From positions 85,209,942-85,273,941 of the forward strand of contig OZ035962.1 of assembly GCA_964034945.1 (NCBI GenBank): a stretch of DNA of 64,000 bases. The letters are read 5' to 3'. Source of the DNA: Chrysopilus asiliformis (taxonomy: Eukaryota > Arthropoda > Insecta > Diptera > Rhagionidae). Below are positions 43,555-55,619 of this stretch, piece after piece (the stretch's first letter is position 1; each line of letters starts with the position of its first letter). Under the pieces are notes generated by a model that did not search any database, was not told the DNA's origin, and was given only the letters and a program-made list of their open reading frames with translations. A program made the position numbers and the translations under genes.

Positions 43555-45330
43555 ACAGGATGATTACGGAATTACACAAAGAATGTTTACAGCTTTGTAA
43601 CTCCTTCACACATCAAAATACAGATAGACTACTCTATTCGGAATATTTGAATTATTTTCTCGCTAAAAAAATTACTAAGATTGCCACATTAATTTGCAAC
43701 ATTATTGCGGCTGAATCTGCTATTTTCCGCTTGTGGTAATCATTTTCAGTGTTTTATTTTTAAATTAAAACATATATTAGCAATCTTATCAGCATTTTCG
43801 TCAAACAGTCTGGATCGCAGCTAAAACCATAATCCGATGCCGGTTGTTATCGATTTTTTTTGCACAAAACCAGTTCAGAAACATACAAGCAATTAAAACA
43901 CTCTCCGGAGAGAGAGACAAAATTAGAACACTTTAGGTGATTTTGATTACATCGCTATCATAACCTGCTGTGATAATTTTCTAATTTTATTGATAAATAT
44001 GCGTGCGGATTACACACGACGTGATTTTAGTCTCATGGTTCAACTTCCAACAGAAGATCATCTCCGCATATCTAAATCCGACAAGTATCCAAGCGGGCAA
44101 TTGCTTGGTCAAGACCAGTGTCTCGTTGGCTACCTGGAAAAACACGAACACAAAGTGCGGATCCGATCTGTCACTAATCGAATCAACGACACCCCAACGC
44201 CTGACGGACCGTTGCCCAGGTACGATCGCAAAAGTTTAGGCAACAGAGAGCATCCTTGTGTGGAAACCTGAACGCGACTAGATGTGAGATGTGGACCAGC
44301 CTCCGCACTTACAAAGACCATGCAATCTTCCGATAATGAAGCAAGCGCGGGAAGAGAGACGCCACCAGACCAAGTGTGACAGATGTGAAGTTGCTATGAA
44401 AAGTTGCAGCAGTCCGCAAAGGGTTTCCTGCATTCATTGCTGCAACGCCTCCGCCGCAACTCATCCTTCATGCCTGGAATTTTCCATTCCAGATGCTTAT
44501 CCAACAGATTCAACAACATAGTGCGTTCGACAACATATTTTGACGGATCCCGGCCAGATGTGTGTGGGCTTCGCATTGCGCAAGTGTTGATGCAGTGGCA
44601 CACGCTGGATTCACTTCATTGCTCTGCTTCCATAGTTTCTTTCATCCCTGCTCTGCAACATAACCAGACTGAAGATGTTCGACTGTGCACTTTGCAGCTC
44701 ATGTCACGGGGAACGGTAGAAATTGGATGGTGATGAACCTAACCGGTTCCAGACCCCCTTTCCCCTGCTGCCTACTGGAACCGGAATCCGTGACTTCACC
44801 GGCTGTTGTTACAGTTCAACAGAAGCTCCAGTGTTGCTCTCTGGAGGAACCACAATTTAGTGTTCCCTGGTCTCATCTAGGGTTCCCTAGATTCTCTCAA
44901 TGACCAAATGGTATTATGGGGTTTTTGCTCTTCCAGGGATTAGAAGCGTTCCCGCTGCACTAGTGACGCACTAAATCAATGTTACTGCAGCGATAAAATG
45001 ATTCTCCATAATGAGAGCCGCGTGCATACATTTTGACAGTGCTGTCGATTGTGCTATTGCCATTTCGACAAAACGATACCACATATAAATGGTAGTGGTG
45101 AAGGATGGAAGTTCTTGTTTGGAACTTCTACATGAGACCAAGTATTAAAGTCTCGCGCCACAACTGTCGTAATTTGCGGCGGTGGTGGTGGCGATAATCG
45201 GAACATTTGTGGGTTTTGTTTCGTGCAGAATCGAATCGAACAATACGATCACCATATGATTTTGTTATAACAAAACCACGAATTGGGGTTTAATATGATA
45301 TTATCTCGGATATACCGAAGACGATAACAG
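43555..45330. other. Unique-looking stretch, GC-richer at 43980-44900
   Basis: There are no transposon motifs that I recognise between 43980 and 45130. Several short plus-strand frames overlap (for example, MRADYTRRDFSLMVQLPTED at about 43999), but none keeps open for long and none resembles a family. Candidates are a regulatory region, non-coding exon or plain unique DNA. Confidence 0.4.
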
Positions 45331-45339
45331 ATAAACAGT

Positions 45340-46490
45340 TACAAACAATTTCAAAATTGTTAATAAAATATCTGATGTGAGCAGCACATGATTTTCTTAT
45401 ACAAAATCTAGGTTTCTGTACAATTTACCTGACGAATAAAATATTAGTTTACATAAAAATATGAATTTTTGTACGAAATCTGAAATATCTCGATAACGGT
45501 AAAAGCTATTGATTTACGGTAAAGTCGAAAATGTAGAGAATTTTGATACTTTTAATGCTGCCAATCACTGTTTTTTTAAAAAAAAAACCGTTAGTTTGTA
45601 AGGGATTCGCAAAAATATATTTTCTCGATTTTTAATGATATCTCGATAACGGTAAAAGATATCAGATAACGGTAAAACACAAAAATATGGCAAACATTAT
45701 TCTCTTCAATTCATCTCATTCAATATACCACCAATAACCTATTATGTTTCAAGATAGTAGGAAAAACTGATTTTTTTAAAATAACAGTATATATCGATAA
45801 GGGCTTGAGATACGGAGTTCTAGTCAAAGACAAAGATGTAGAAAATTTTATTGCCTGCAACTTTTGTTATACATAAGACTACTGAAAAACGCGTAGTCTG
45901 GGTACTTCCGGTTAACGGATTTCCACCAAAAGTTGACAGGATTGTCCCATTCGCCATTTTGGGTACTTCCGGTTAACGGATTTCCACCAAAAGTTGACAG
46001 GATTGTCCCATTTTAAGGAGCCTCCACACGTTCAATGTTACTTGACAAGTATTATTGATGAAAAATTTCGTCAAGTAACAATGATGGAAATTGCCTGCAA
46101 ACGTAACATTGAAGAGCATCCAAACGATCAATGTTACTTGAAACATGAGTCATTCAAGTAAAAGTGTCAAGTAACATTGAACGTGTGGAGGCGCCTTTAG
46201 GGCCAAACATGCCTGTGAAATTTCATGGTTCTAGCTCTATTGTTTTAGAGAAATCTGGTACATAGACTGACAAACAGACTAACAAAATGACAGACTCACA
46301 GTGACAGATTGACAAAGTAACAGACTGATAAACTGAGAGACTGACAGACAGAGAGACATTTTTGTAATAATGCTTCAATCGACTCAGGAGTGCTTGGGAA
46401 ATGTTTTTTAGGCAAAATTAAAAGATCGAAATCTTTCATGATTACAATACTTTATTATACCATGTATAAGAAAGTGAAAAGGTTATTTTT
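45340..46490 (-). repeat. Repeat family C, copy 5 (tandem duplication and nested MITE)
   Basis: Starts with GATGTGAGCAGCACATGATT and TTCTTATACAAAATCTAGG. It passes repeated TATCTCGATAACGGTAAAAG and reaches the hallmark ACTTCCGGTTAACGGATTTC, which is present twice in tandem (about 45903-45956 and 45963-46011). After the MITE it resumes GGGCCAAACATGCCTGTGAA, then a decayed GACA array, AATGCTTCAATCGACTCAGG and the end TATACCATGTATAAGAAAGT. Confidence 0.82.
46016..46196. mobile_element. 181-bp MITE, PIF/Harbinger-like, TTA duplication, nested in family C
   Basis: AGGAGCCTCCACACGTTCAA and TTGAACGTGTGGAGGCGCCT differ at one position as inverted repeats. TTA flanks both sides (46013-46015 and 46197-46199). 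CAATGTTACTTGA repeats internally. It splits the family C sequence between GTCCCATTTTA and GGGCCAAAC. Confidence 0.87.
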
Positions 46491-46814
46491 GAGTGATTTC
46501 GTTAACTTTTAAAGTTTTACTCCCGATCTCGAATTATGACAACAAAAATTCGATAAAGTACGTTTAATTTAAAAAATATATAAAAGGTAAATCGTCCTTT
46601 TACCTGGCTATGACCTATTCGTGGAGAAATCTTAAAAAATCGTTAAAAATAAATTTCCAAGTAATAAAAATTATCGAAAAGTGTGTTTAACGCAATCCGT
46701 TACCTTATTTTGTTAATTTCACCAACAAAAATCGATATCTCTTAATTCCGGTTTTTATTGAGAAGAGCTTTTTTTGAGTGCAACACACGATGCAGATCAA
46801 ACGTACGAAAATAA

Positions 46815-46936
46815 TCACGTCATCCTAACAGGACTTTCTGTTATCCTTACAGACTTCTTAACGTCAGAATCCAATTCAGTGACCCCAAAAACTGCCAAAA
46901 AAAAAAATTTTTCCGAAAAAATTGGGAAAAAGGGTA
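46815..46936. repeat. Repeat family D, copy 2, left part
   Basis: AATCACGTCATCCTAACAGG and CTTTCTGTTATCCTTACAGA, then GGGAAAAAGGG and the TA where the 952-bp element inserted. The copy resumes at 47889. Confidence 0.65.
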
Positions 46937-47888
46937 GGGCTGACCGGGCTTAGTTGGCTATAGGGGTAAGTAGACTCATTACGGTTAAGTCAACCACGGT
47001 TGAAAACAAACCTGCGTGAATTGGACTGTTTATTCAGTCGACTGACAGCTATCAGTGAACCAATGTCGTTAGACCACAGTGCTCTTGGAACGAACTGTGA
47101 GGGGAAAAAACGGAATTTCAAGCGTCTGAGTAATTTTTTTTCTTGTTAATTAAATTGTTTTGTAGCTTACACTTTCATTGTATTGAACTCGTCAGTGATT
47201 TCAAGTGAAAATTTATGTATGAGTTAACAAGTTAGTGAAGCATTTTCTGACCCATACTTTTTCATTTTTTTTCACGAGTGTGTTAAAAATAAAATGGCGG
47301 CTTGGGGCTAGTTGACTCACAGTATACTGGGGTTAAATGACTCGATATGAATTACCTATATTTTTTTGTTAATTAATTTTATTTTTTTAAATTAGATGAA
47401 ATTTACACCCCGATTGCGAGTGTCGTGTCGTTTTCGACAAGAGTCGTTTTACGTGTTGTTGTTAGTGTTTTTCTACCAACAACAACACGTAAAACGACTC
47501 TTGTCGAAAACGACACGACACTCGCAATCGGGGTTTTAAATTATGTTAATCTGAAATGTTATTAATTTTTTAAAGAATAATTTTTTTCAGAATTATTATA
47601 GTTTTTTAATATGTTCCAACACATTTTCCTCATAAAAAGTATAGAGTCAAATAACCCCGTTCACAGAGTCAACAAGCCCCAGACACGGGGTTAGTCGACT
47701 CATCGAACAACTTTTTTTAAAATGAAAAAAAATATTTGAAACACTTATAATTAGTCAAAATAAAAGATTGACTAAGAAACACAATTGAATAAACCAACCA
47801 AAAACGTCTTTACTACACCTGAAATAATTACAGTAAAACCTCTATAAAGTAGATTATAAAAAGTGGGTCTACTAGCCCCGGTCTACAC
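46937..47888. mobile_element. 952-bp GACCGGG-ended element at a TA site, copy 2
   Basis: Ends GGGCTGACCGGGCTTAGTTG and TACTAGCCCCGGTCTACAC are imperfect inverted repeats flanked by TA. Inner motifs GGGGCTAGTTGACTCACAG, GGGGTTAAATGACTCG and ACGGGGTTAGTCGACTCAT repeat the end sequence. Its length and layout match the 958-bp copy at 31346. A palindromic MITE sits inside. Confidence 0.75.
47408..47533. mobile_element. 126-bp perfect palindrome (56-bp arms), nested
   Basis: CCCCGATTGCGAGTGTCGTG on the left and CACGACACTCGCAATCGGGG on the right continue as perfect inverted arms (47408-47463 and 47478-47533) around a 14-nt loop. I cannot define its target duplication. Perfect arms imply a recent insertion or ongoing homogenisation. 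Confidence 0.9.
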
Positions 47889-48110
47889 TAATCGCATTAT
47901 CCTTACAGGACCTTCCGTTATCCTTCAAGTATTCTTAATATCAGAATCGGATTCGATGAGCCCAAAATCCACCACATGAGTTTTTTTTTCAGGAAAATTT
48001 GACGAAACGTGATCCTTACAGGACCTTATCTTATTCTTACAAGGCCGAAGTAGTGAAAATATTGTATTGTCATCGGACTTACGTAATCGGGTGAGGGTAA
48101 GTGGTTCAAA
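47889..48110. repeat. Repeat family D, right part
   Basis: Begins TAATCGCATTATCCTTACAGG with CTTCCGTTATCCTT and ends GTAGTGAAAATATTGTATTG and CATCGGACTTACGTAATCGG, matching 28905-29068. Confidence 0.7.
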
Positions 48111-48114
48111 ATTG

Positions 48115-48885
48115 GATTACAAGGTTTGGCCCTGACATACAGACAAAGCTAAATAAAAGCTTTTAAAAAAAATTCCAAGTGGACAAAGTTTGTGAGAAAA
48201 ATTTCCTTTTCCCCTTTCCTCTTTTCCTCTTCCCTGTCACATCTCAGAAAAAAAATCTGTACAATCGGTCGACTGGTTTTAGAGTTGCCGTAACAATAAG
48301 CAACAGGCAAAAATACTGGTCAAACTTTTGAATAACCACCCAAATTATTTAGCAACGAAATTAAGAAGTAACAAATATGTCTGCTGTTCAAATCGAAAAC
48401 TATACACCCAGAAATTTTTCTCACATGATGGAAATACGTTCAGATATATTCAAAAACTGTTTTTCTTTTCTTAAAAATCTCAAGTTGAAAGATTCCCACA
48501 AAAACAATACTTACTTAAAATTCGTATAAAAAATGTAAACCTTGGAATTTTCCTCATTTCTGCTTTATGTAAAACTCTGCAGCTACGCGTCTAAAGTGAC
48601 GATATCTCGTTAAACAAATTCGGCTAAGTTGCAACATTTTATTTGGTTTTTCAGCCGACAGTTGACAGAGTATTGGAGGCGAGTATTGGAGGCGAAAGAG
48701 TGTAAGAAATTTTCTACACTTTTTGGCTTCGGTGAGGTGGCGGTTTGGTGTTCAGCAGAGATCCGAGATAGCCTTTTGTTTGTTCGCTGATAAAATGTCA
48801 AATGAACATCACCGCTTTATGGTGTGTGGGTGCACCCAATCAGCACGCATATTCAATATAAGAATTTACTTTTGAGACATGGGAG
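48115..48885. other. Non-coding stretch
   Basis: No gene or complete element recognised. Confidence 0.45.
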
Positions 48886-48890
48886 ACTAT

Positions 48891-49596
48891 GGGCGCGTTC
48901 AGACCGAGCTAACTTGGCAATGCCAATCTGGCGGTGCTAAACTAGAAGTGTGTATTGCGTGGATTGTAATTTTTTTTTTTTTTTGCATTTATGTACAATT
49001 TTTGCAATCTATGGCATGAAAAGGGCTAGAATTAGATCTAGAGGGCCAAAAGGTAAGACCAAAGTAAAAATTTAACTTACAGACAAGCGCCAGGAGTTAT
49101 GCTACATTTACACGAATGACAAATTTGTCATTTTTTTCTTGTCATTATGTTAATTCCCGTGTAAATGGCATAATTTTTGTAATTTTTTCTGTCAGAAAAT
49201 GTCAATCTCTCATAAAAGAATGAACTTGTCCATTCTTTTATGCCAGATTGTCATTCGTGCAAACGCAATATTAGTTATGACAACTTTAGTATTCAACTTT
49301 TGTCATAACTAATATTGCGTTTGCACGAATGACAATCTGGCATAAAAGAATGGACAAGTTCATTCTTTTATGAGAGATTGATATTTTCTGACAGAAAAAA
49401 TTACAAAAATTATGCCATTTACACGGGAATTAACATAATGACAAGAAAAAAATGACAAATTTGTCATTCGTGTAAATGTAGCATTAGGATTGTCAAAATA
49501 TCGCTGTTAAGTTGGCAGGCATTGCTGAAGTAGAACGCATTTATACCGGGGCCACATTGAAAAAACTGCCAACTTAGCACCGGTCTAAACGTGCCC
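48891..49596. mobile_element. MITE with GGGCGCGTTCAGACC ends, containing another MITE
   Basis: GGGCGCGTTCAGACCGAGCT and GTGCTAAGTTGGC-type inverted partner (CACCGGTCTAAACGTGCCC at the right) form about 28-bp imperfect inverted repeats, flanked by TAT on both sides. The GGGC...GTTC form is typical of PIF/Harbinger-like MITEs. Without the nested 384-bp element it would be about 320 bp. Confidence 0.75.
49100..49483. mobile_element. 384-bp palindromic MITE, TTA duplication, nested
   Basis: TGCTACATTTACACGAATGA and TCATTCGTGTAAATGTAGCA begin arms of about 180 bp, nearly perfect, which meet around AACTTTAGTATTCAACTTTT. TTA flanks both sides (49097-49099 and 49484-49486). It lies inside the 48891-49596 element, so it is the younger of the two. 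Confidence 0.9.
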
Positions 49597-49599
49597 TAT

Positions 49600-51235
49600 G
49601 GATGCTTAATTGATATAAACTGAACTGACTGGGAATTGCGGTGAGTGTCCGATCTGGATCGAAACAACAACAAAAAAAAATACAAGACGTACTGTTGAAT
49701 CGTCCGGTCCCAATCCAACTGTCGATTTGTTGATTGTCGAACGAGACTTTCGACTATATGTGGATGGGGAAGTGTGAATTTAATTAGTATTTCAAAAGGA
49801 TGATGACCTATTGGTATCACGCTATGATTTTTAGCGATTAACACGCGTAACATGAAAACAACATAAAAATTTTGTCCCAACATCGATTTAACAGCAGAGT
49901 GTTTTTAATTAATAAAAAAAAACGTCAAATTTGTATCAAATCTTGTGTCTAAGAATTAAAACGAAATAAATGTAGCAAATAATAACAGACTTGGGCATCT
50001 TTATTGATTCAGCAATCAAAATTAGAAAAATTCATCGCCATTCGAAAATGAAAACAAATATTTCCTGTTAAAATTTATTATCTCACTAATTGATGATGCA
50101 TCATGGCTTTTATTTATAAATTCCTGATTGTTTTATTTTAATTTGACACTTTTTGAGAACGAAAATAGAATTAAATATTGGAGCTAGTAAGTATCGATCA
50201 TTGACAATTACACTGACTGTCCGAACGTATACAAAACAGCTGCCAAATTGCAAAAATATTGAAGATCTGCAACAGCGCATCAAATCGGTTACAATCGCAA
50301 TTTGACGACTGCCAAAGTTATATTGAGAATAAATTGTAAATGTGTGTTAATTTAATTGAAATTAAACGAGATCATAAACAATTTTATTTAATTTAATTCG
50401 ATTCGTAAACATAAACATAGATTTCGATGAATCATGAAATAATGTTGACGGAATAATCTCGTGGAAGATCTTCAATGTCAAACTGAAATAAACTCGTAAC
50501 TCGGGTTTTTTAAATCAAAACTTATGAAAAATCGTTAACCAAAACGTTAACTAAAAAAAAAAATTTTTCGCATTTTTTTAAAAAAAGCTTTTGTTTAGAA
50601 AAAATGTACTAAAAAGGAAAGAACAATTTTTTGGGCGCTGTGTATCAGAAATAAAAGCGAGATAAATATTTATTATATTTTCTTTACCTTTCTTACATAT
50701 AAGAAAAATATGAAAATCACTCCAAAAATCGCCCCAACCATCGACTCAGTCTGCAAAATCGAGTCTGCAACATCCGTCAAAAGAAAAAATGCAGAAAATT
50801 TTATTTTCAAGGAATTCGGTTATATCAAGGGTTGGGGACGTTATCGGAACGTAACGAAATAACGATTTTCCGGTTTTTCCTCAACATTACGCTATAACGC
50901 TCTAGAAATTCCGTTACAATAACGAAAAACGTAACGAAAATCGAAAAAAACGATTATTTTATTTTTTTAAATTTTTTTTTGTGAAAAACTCATCAAATAT
51001 AACCCAACAAACCTACCATCTGCATAAAATATAATTAAAAATATTGGGGTAATATTTTTAATCATATTTTGATTCAAAATCGGACTTTGCTTTGGCCAGA
51101 TTCACTGTATTTCTGGAGATACGAAAAAGAAAATCTTTTAAGAACTTGTTTTGGGATCCGAAATATTTCCTTTTTGGTATGTCCAGAAGTAGAGCGAATC
51201 TGGCGGAAGCAAAGTCCGACTCAAAATCAGCGACG
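49600..51235. other. Non-coding stretch
   Basis: No gene recognised. 50830-50955 has repeated GTTATCGGAACGTAACG / GTTACAATAACG motifs that look like the start of a hAT-type MITE, but I could not find a matching end. Confidence 0.45.
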
Positions 51236-51716
51236 TCAAAATAGCCTAAAATTCAATATATTTGTATATAGACACCAACTGACACCAACTGATTTTTGTT
51301 GGTGTCTATCTGTCTGTATGTTCCTCTGTCACGTGAAAACGGCTGAACCGATTGAATTGAAATTTGGCATGGATACTCGCTGCTGGCCTGGTATCAACAT
51401 AGGCCTATTGAAAAGTAGCCCGAGGGGTGGGAGGAGTAAGGGGAGAGGGTAAAGTAAAGCCCCCACACAAACCAATCTCAAACTGACGTTTTTAATCGAA
51501 AAACTGTTTTTTCCTATTTCAGAAGACATACTGTTTTCCGCTTCCAAAACTTTTGTTACCAATTGTTTAACGACATATCTTTAAACACATTTCTTTTCAA
51601 ACTTCGGAAAAGTCAATATGTGGTCTTAACCTCCAATAAAATTTGGCTCAAATTTCGACATTTTCACGCACAAAAAAATATATGACCCTGATAAAAATTC
51701 ACAAATTAAGGATAAG

Positions 51717-51836
51717 GAGTTGTTGCCAGAAGCCTAGTTTATCATTTAACGTTTCTGATCTGACATTTTTGACCAGCATTTTACTGCTAGCGCCATCTAT
51801 TGGAAAACCGCGGTTTTCCATTTGTATTCCCAATAA
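51717..51836 (-). repeat. mariner end fragment, matching the 28.1-kb element
   Basis: GACCAGCATTTTACTGCTAG, CCATCTATTGGAAAACC and GGTTTTCCATTTGTATTCCC are inverted matches to the 5' non-coding part of the mariner remnant at 28138-28250. Only this end remains here. Confidence 0.75.
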
Positions 51837-51993
51837 ATAAAAATTAATTTTGGTTTTTTCTAGAATTTCATAGCAAACATTTTTATCCAATATTTTATAG
51901 AGATTTTACATGCCAAAATTTGCTTTCCTTATTTTTCAATTTTTGATAAACCATTTTCCGCAAAAAAAATAACAAGGATCGGTACCTCTAGGC

Positions 51994-52265
51994 CAGGGGT
52001 AGGTCCAACCTTTTAGCTTTTCTGGGCCACATTGGGAGAAAACGAGTTATATTTAGCCACAAATAAAATATTACTAACCCTGAAGATAGCTGATTAGTAA
52101 AAAAAACGTAGAATACAATACATACCTAGTTAACAATTTTACGTAATTTAAACTTCATTAATTCATAAAGTATTTATCATATATAATATATCAATTTTCG
52201 TTGGGCCACATTCAAACACGTCCTGACCCGCATGCGGCCCGCGGGCTGCGAGTTGGACAAGCCTG
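51994..52265. mobile_element. 272-bp hAT MITE, copy 2 (CAGGGG...GCCTG)
   Basis: CAGGGGTAGGTCCAACCTTT through GCATGCGGCCCGCGGGCTGC and GAGTTGGACAAGCCTG. Same family as 27845-28101. CTAGGC borders both sides, but the full 8-bp duplication is blurred by an indel. Confidence 0.83.
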
Positions 52266-52369
52266 CTAGGCTATCTGATTTATACCCAACTGAATTTGCT
52301 GTGTCTATATTTTGCCGTATTTGCACTTTTAGTCGGGCGAAGCCGGGTCCAAATTCTAGTATTTGATAT

Positions 52370-53199
52370 CGACAAAAAAGATGTCGTTTTTGTTGGGCAA
52401 TTTTTTTTTAATAAACAAAACTTTTGTACATTTTTTTTTTTCCTTTTAAGTTTTTTATTCATGTTTTAATTTAGGAATCACTATTTAGTTTTTCTTTTCT
52501 TGTTTTAGTAAAAACAAGATTTTCTCGAAAACGGTCAAAAGTTTCTTGTCTTTTCCTTCTACTATCTTTCTGTCCTTTTGAAGCAACCAAAATATCACAA
52601 TACTACAAAATTGTTTAGGGAACGCTTGGTTCTGAAAACTTTTTTTTTGCTTCCCTAAACAAAAACTCAAAATCCAAAATTTGTAAGAAAAAACCCCCAA
52701 TTTAGCTGTAGCAATTATCTAGATATTGTTTAAAGACGATTAAATTAGCTTAGAAAGTACAAAACTACAGACGAAGAAACAATTTTCATAAGAGCAATTA
52801 AATTAGAAATTCATTCAAATTACGTGTTTCGAATAGAATCATATGGTCTTCATATCTTTAGTTCCATTGTTGACATTCACTTTTAGAAAACGCTTCTCTT
52901 TCTTTTTCGATCATCTGAACTCAATTTCTGGCAAGCATTTCGAATTTGATTTTCATTTTGTTTTCGACAAACAAGAACAAAAAAAAAGGAATCCCAAATG
53001 GTAAAAATAGTGAATTGGTTATCTTTTATGCGTTTCTACAAACGTTTTTCGGTTAGACCTTACGCACAGCGTATTACGGATGTGAGTCACTCACTATGAC
53101 TTATCGAATCCAATCCAACGACAACCAAACCAAAACTAACTGAAAAACTAAACGAATGGCAGCTCAATTTTTCATTTATCACCGAAATGAATCACCGAG
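52370..53199. other. AT-rich non-coding stretch
   Basis: No gene recognised. Confidence 0.45.
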
Positions 53200-53827
53200 T
53201 AAGGTAAAGGGCTATTATATTGACCTATCAATCACAATTTTGAGTTTGACGTTAAAAATTGATACTAAGTTTCATGTGAAAGTTTTCAACAATGGTTATA
53301 GTGTGAACATTGGACAATTAAATATAGGAAAGATAATTTGATTGTTCCAAAAATTACTTTTTAACTTTAGTTTAGTTAATTTTTAAATAATAGTCTCGAA
53401 TGTATTTATTATTGACCTATGAAGAAAAAATTCGTCCTAATATTGACTGTCAGCGCTTCTATTATTGACCCAACGTATTTGGACCCCACAAGGCAAAAAA
53501 TCCTGGAGTATTTTCAATCCAAAAATTATATTGACGAAATCTTAATACATATTTTGGATTGGAATTTAATACATGCGAATTTTTGAAAATATGTTAGCCT
53601 TTTTTGCAGTCATATTTGAACAGTTTTTTATTATGTATTGAACTTAAATACTTTTAACATTAATGTCTACAATTTAATCAAAATTTTAGACTTTAATACT
53701 GAAATAAACCAAAAATAAATTTATAAGAATTTCCAATCCATATTATTGGATTAGAATTTTCCATTGGATTACATATAGGTCCAGCGTAATCCAGTTTTGA
53801 TTGGAATTTACTCCAAGATTTTTTACC

Positions 53828-54530
53828 GTGGCACGTATTTGGCCCAGTCCACAATTTTTTGCTCTTCCTCAGGTTTAAGGATCGTAGGATGGCCTATGTC
53901 AGAATGTACTGGAAATTTACCCTTGTGTTTATATAGTAACGATGTTTTTGGTATTTTGAAGTAGGGATGTCAAATTTTTCAAAAACACCGGTTTTCGGTC
54001 AAACCGGTTTTTAAAACTTCGGTTTAAACCGAGCCGGTTTAACCGGGTCCAAAAAACCGGTAATTAAAAAACCGAAAAATCGTTTTGTTCAAATTAGGTA
54101 GGTTAGGTCTGAGACGCAACAAATACACTATAATACAAACAAAAGACGTGAAGTGCCATATAATCCATTAGGAGGCCATAAATGGCACAATATAATATTG
54201 TATTTGGGTTAGAGTGCCTAAAAAGAAGTGTTTCTAACAAATCAGTTGCACGAAAATTGGTTTAAAATTATTTTTCCGTACAAAAAAATGATCAGTTTTT
54301 TTGAACGGTTTATGGCTTTAAAAAAAAAACACCGGGTATAACCGTGCAAAAAAAACACCGAAAAAACACCGGTTAACCGAAGCAAAAACACCGGGTAACC
54401 GGTTTTTTTTGACATCCCTATTTTGATGACCTTTGTCGCCCTATAAATTGACATGCCTTCTTCTACGGCTTTTAGAACGGCCTCCAGCTCATCGTTGGTA
54501 TATAGAAGTCGTTTGGTAATTCTGGTGTTG
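53828..54530 (-). pseudogene. pogo-like transposase N-terminus (psq helix-turn-helix), interrupted
   Basis: Minus-strand segment 54530-54421 reads YTNDELEAVLKAVEEGMSIY and then RATKVIK. After the hAT insertion, 53958-53830 continues PKTSLLYKHKGK, then GHPTILKPEEEQKIVDWAKY. This order (YT-x-E-L-x-A-L/V-x-A-V-x-x-G-MSI-x-x-A, then a P-x-TSL-x-x-K turn, then G-x-PT-x-L-x-x-EEE) is that of pipsqueak-type DNA-binding domains at the start of pogo/Tigger/jerky transposases. The frame stays intact across the target duplication, so the insertion came before heavy decay. The rest of the transposase is not found. A domesticated host gene is possible but less likely, given the TA-flanked ends. Confidence 0.75.
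53962..54420. mobile_element. 459-bp hAT-like MITE nested in the pogo-like element
   Basis: TAGGGATGTCAAATTTTTCA and TTTTTTTGACATCCCTA are inverted ends. The flanks TTTTGAAG and TTTTGATG form an 8-bp duplication with one mismatch. The interior is filled with ACCGGTT-type motifs on both strands. Confidence 0.85.
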
Positions 54531-55619
54531 TAAAAAAAAATTAAATGTTTCTTTTTTTGACCGAAGTGGGTATTATATTGACTTATAATTTGAAAGAAAA
54601 AAAGTAGTCGATTTTAATTGTAAAATATCAAGTCAGAATTATGTTCTGTTTCAATAATCATTTAAATTTACTAGAAATTAATTTATTTTAGTTGAAGTGG
54701 AAACAAAATATTATAAAAAATAGTATGAAATGTTTCATGTGCATGTTTATTTTATTGACCTAGAGGTTTATTTATTATTGACCTACTCATGTATCCTTTA
54801 TTGACCCCAAACTTGAAATATTATTTAAGATCAAATTATTAAAAAATTGATAGGTCAGAATTCGACTACTATATAGATGGGAAGGAGATTTAATGTTAAA
54901 TGACAGAGGAAAACTTTTAGACTTTTTGTTACAGCCAAAAACTAACTTAGCTTTAAATACGTAAAAAATGCAATATTGACCTATAAGTCAATAAAAGAAA
55001 CATCACAAATATTCGTTGTATCTATTATTGACCACACATTTTATATATTTTTTATATTATTCCACATTAAAACTCACAATTTTATAACAACAAAATTGAA
55101 ATTTAATAATTAAAGAACAACTCACAAAAAGAAAATTAGGAAAAAAAGTAAAATATACGAAAATACCGCAACTTTTAGTTTTTCTATTATTTACGCTTAC
55201 TTGTTAAGAAATTTCTCGCTTTATCGTCTTTTCTTGCCAGCTGTCATGGCAAACTAATTTTTCGTGAGAGGATTATATCGTATCGCAATAAAAAATTGGG
55301 AATTAACTATCAAGAGTGGGTTGTGGAATTTCAGTGTTTTAAAATATTGATACACACATAGTTGGCCTTATTAAAGCTAAAAAATGAAAATATGTCAATA
55401 TTACCGCCTAGGTCAATAATATAGCCCTTTACCTTATCGTTTTTCCCGGTGATGATAGTAAGAATGATGAGGAGATGTTCGTCAATCTTCCAATCTGCTT
55501 TTCCTTCTGGAAATCTCACAGCGTACGCACAAGAAGTAAATATTCAAGAAAATCATAGATTCAAATTTGGTATAGTTTTGTCGGTACTAAAGCTGGTATC
55601 CCTTCTAGACTTAAAAAAG

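Larger units (their letters stand above)
51255..52365 (+). repeat. Dispersed LINE/SINE-type repeat fragments, interrupted
   Basis: CGGCTGAACCGATTGAATTG followed by AAATTTGGCATGG, and at the other end TAGTCGGGCGAAGCCGGGTC followed by CAAATTCTAGT, are motifs I recall from widely dispersed arthropod repeats. Between them lie a piece of mariner end and a hAT MITE. I am unsure whether both ends belong to one original element. Confidence 0.45.
53202..55434 (-). mobile_element. 2.2-kb pogo/Tigger-like element at a TA site, decayed
   Basis: AGGTAAAGGGCTATTATATT and a diverged inverted partner (ATAGCCCTTTACCT) end the element, with TA on both sides. The motif TATTGACCTA or its complement recurs many times inside. 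On the minus strand a psq-type helix-turn-helix coding segment survives, split by the 53962-54420 hAT MITE. I find no DDE catalytic region, so most of the transposase is lost or never was present. Confidence 0.72.
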
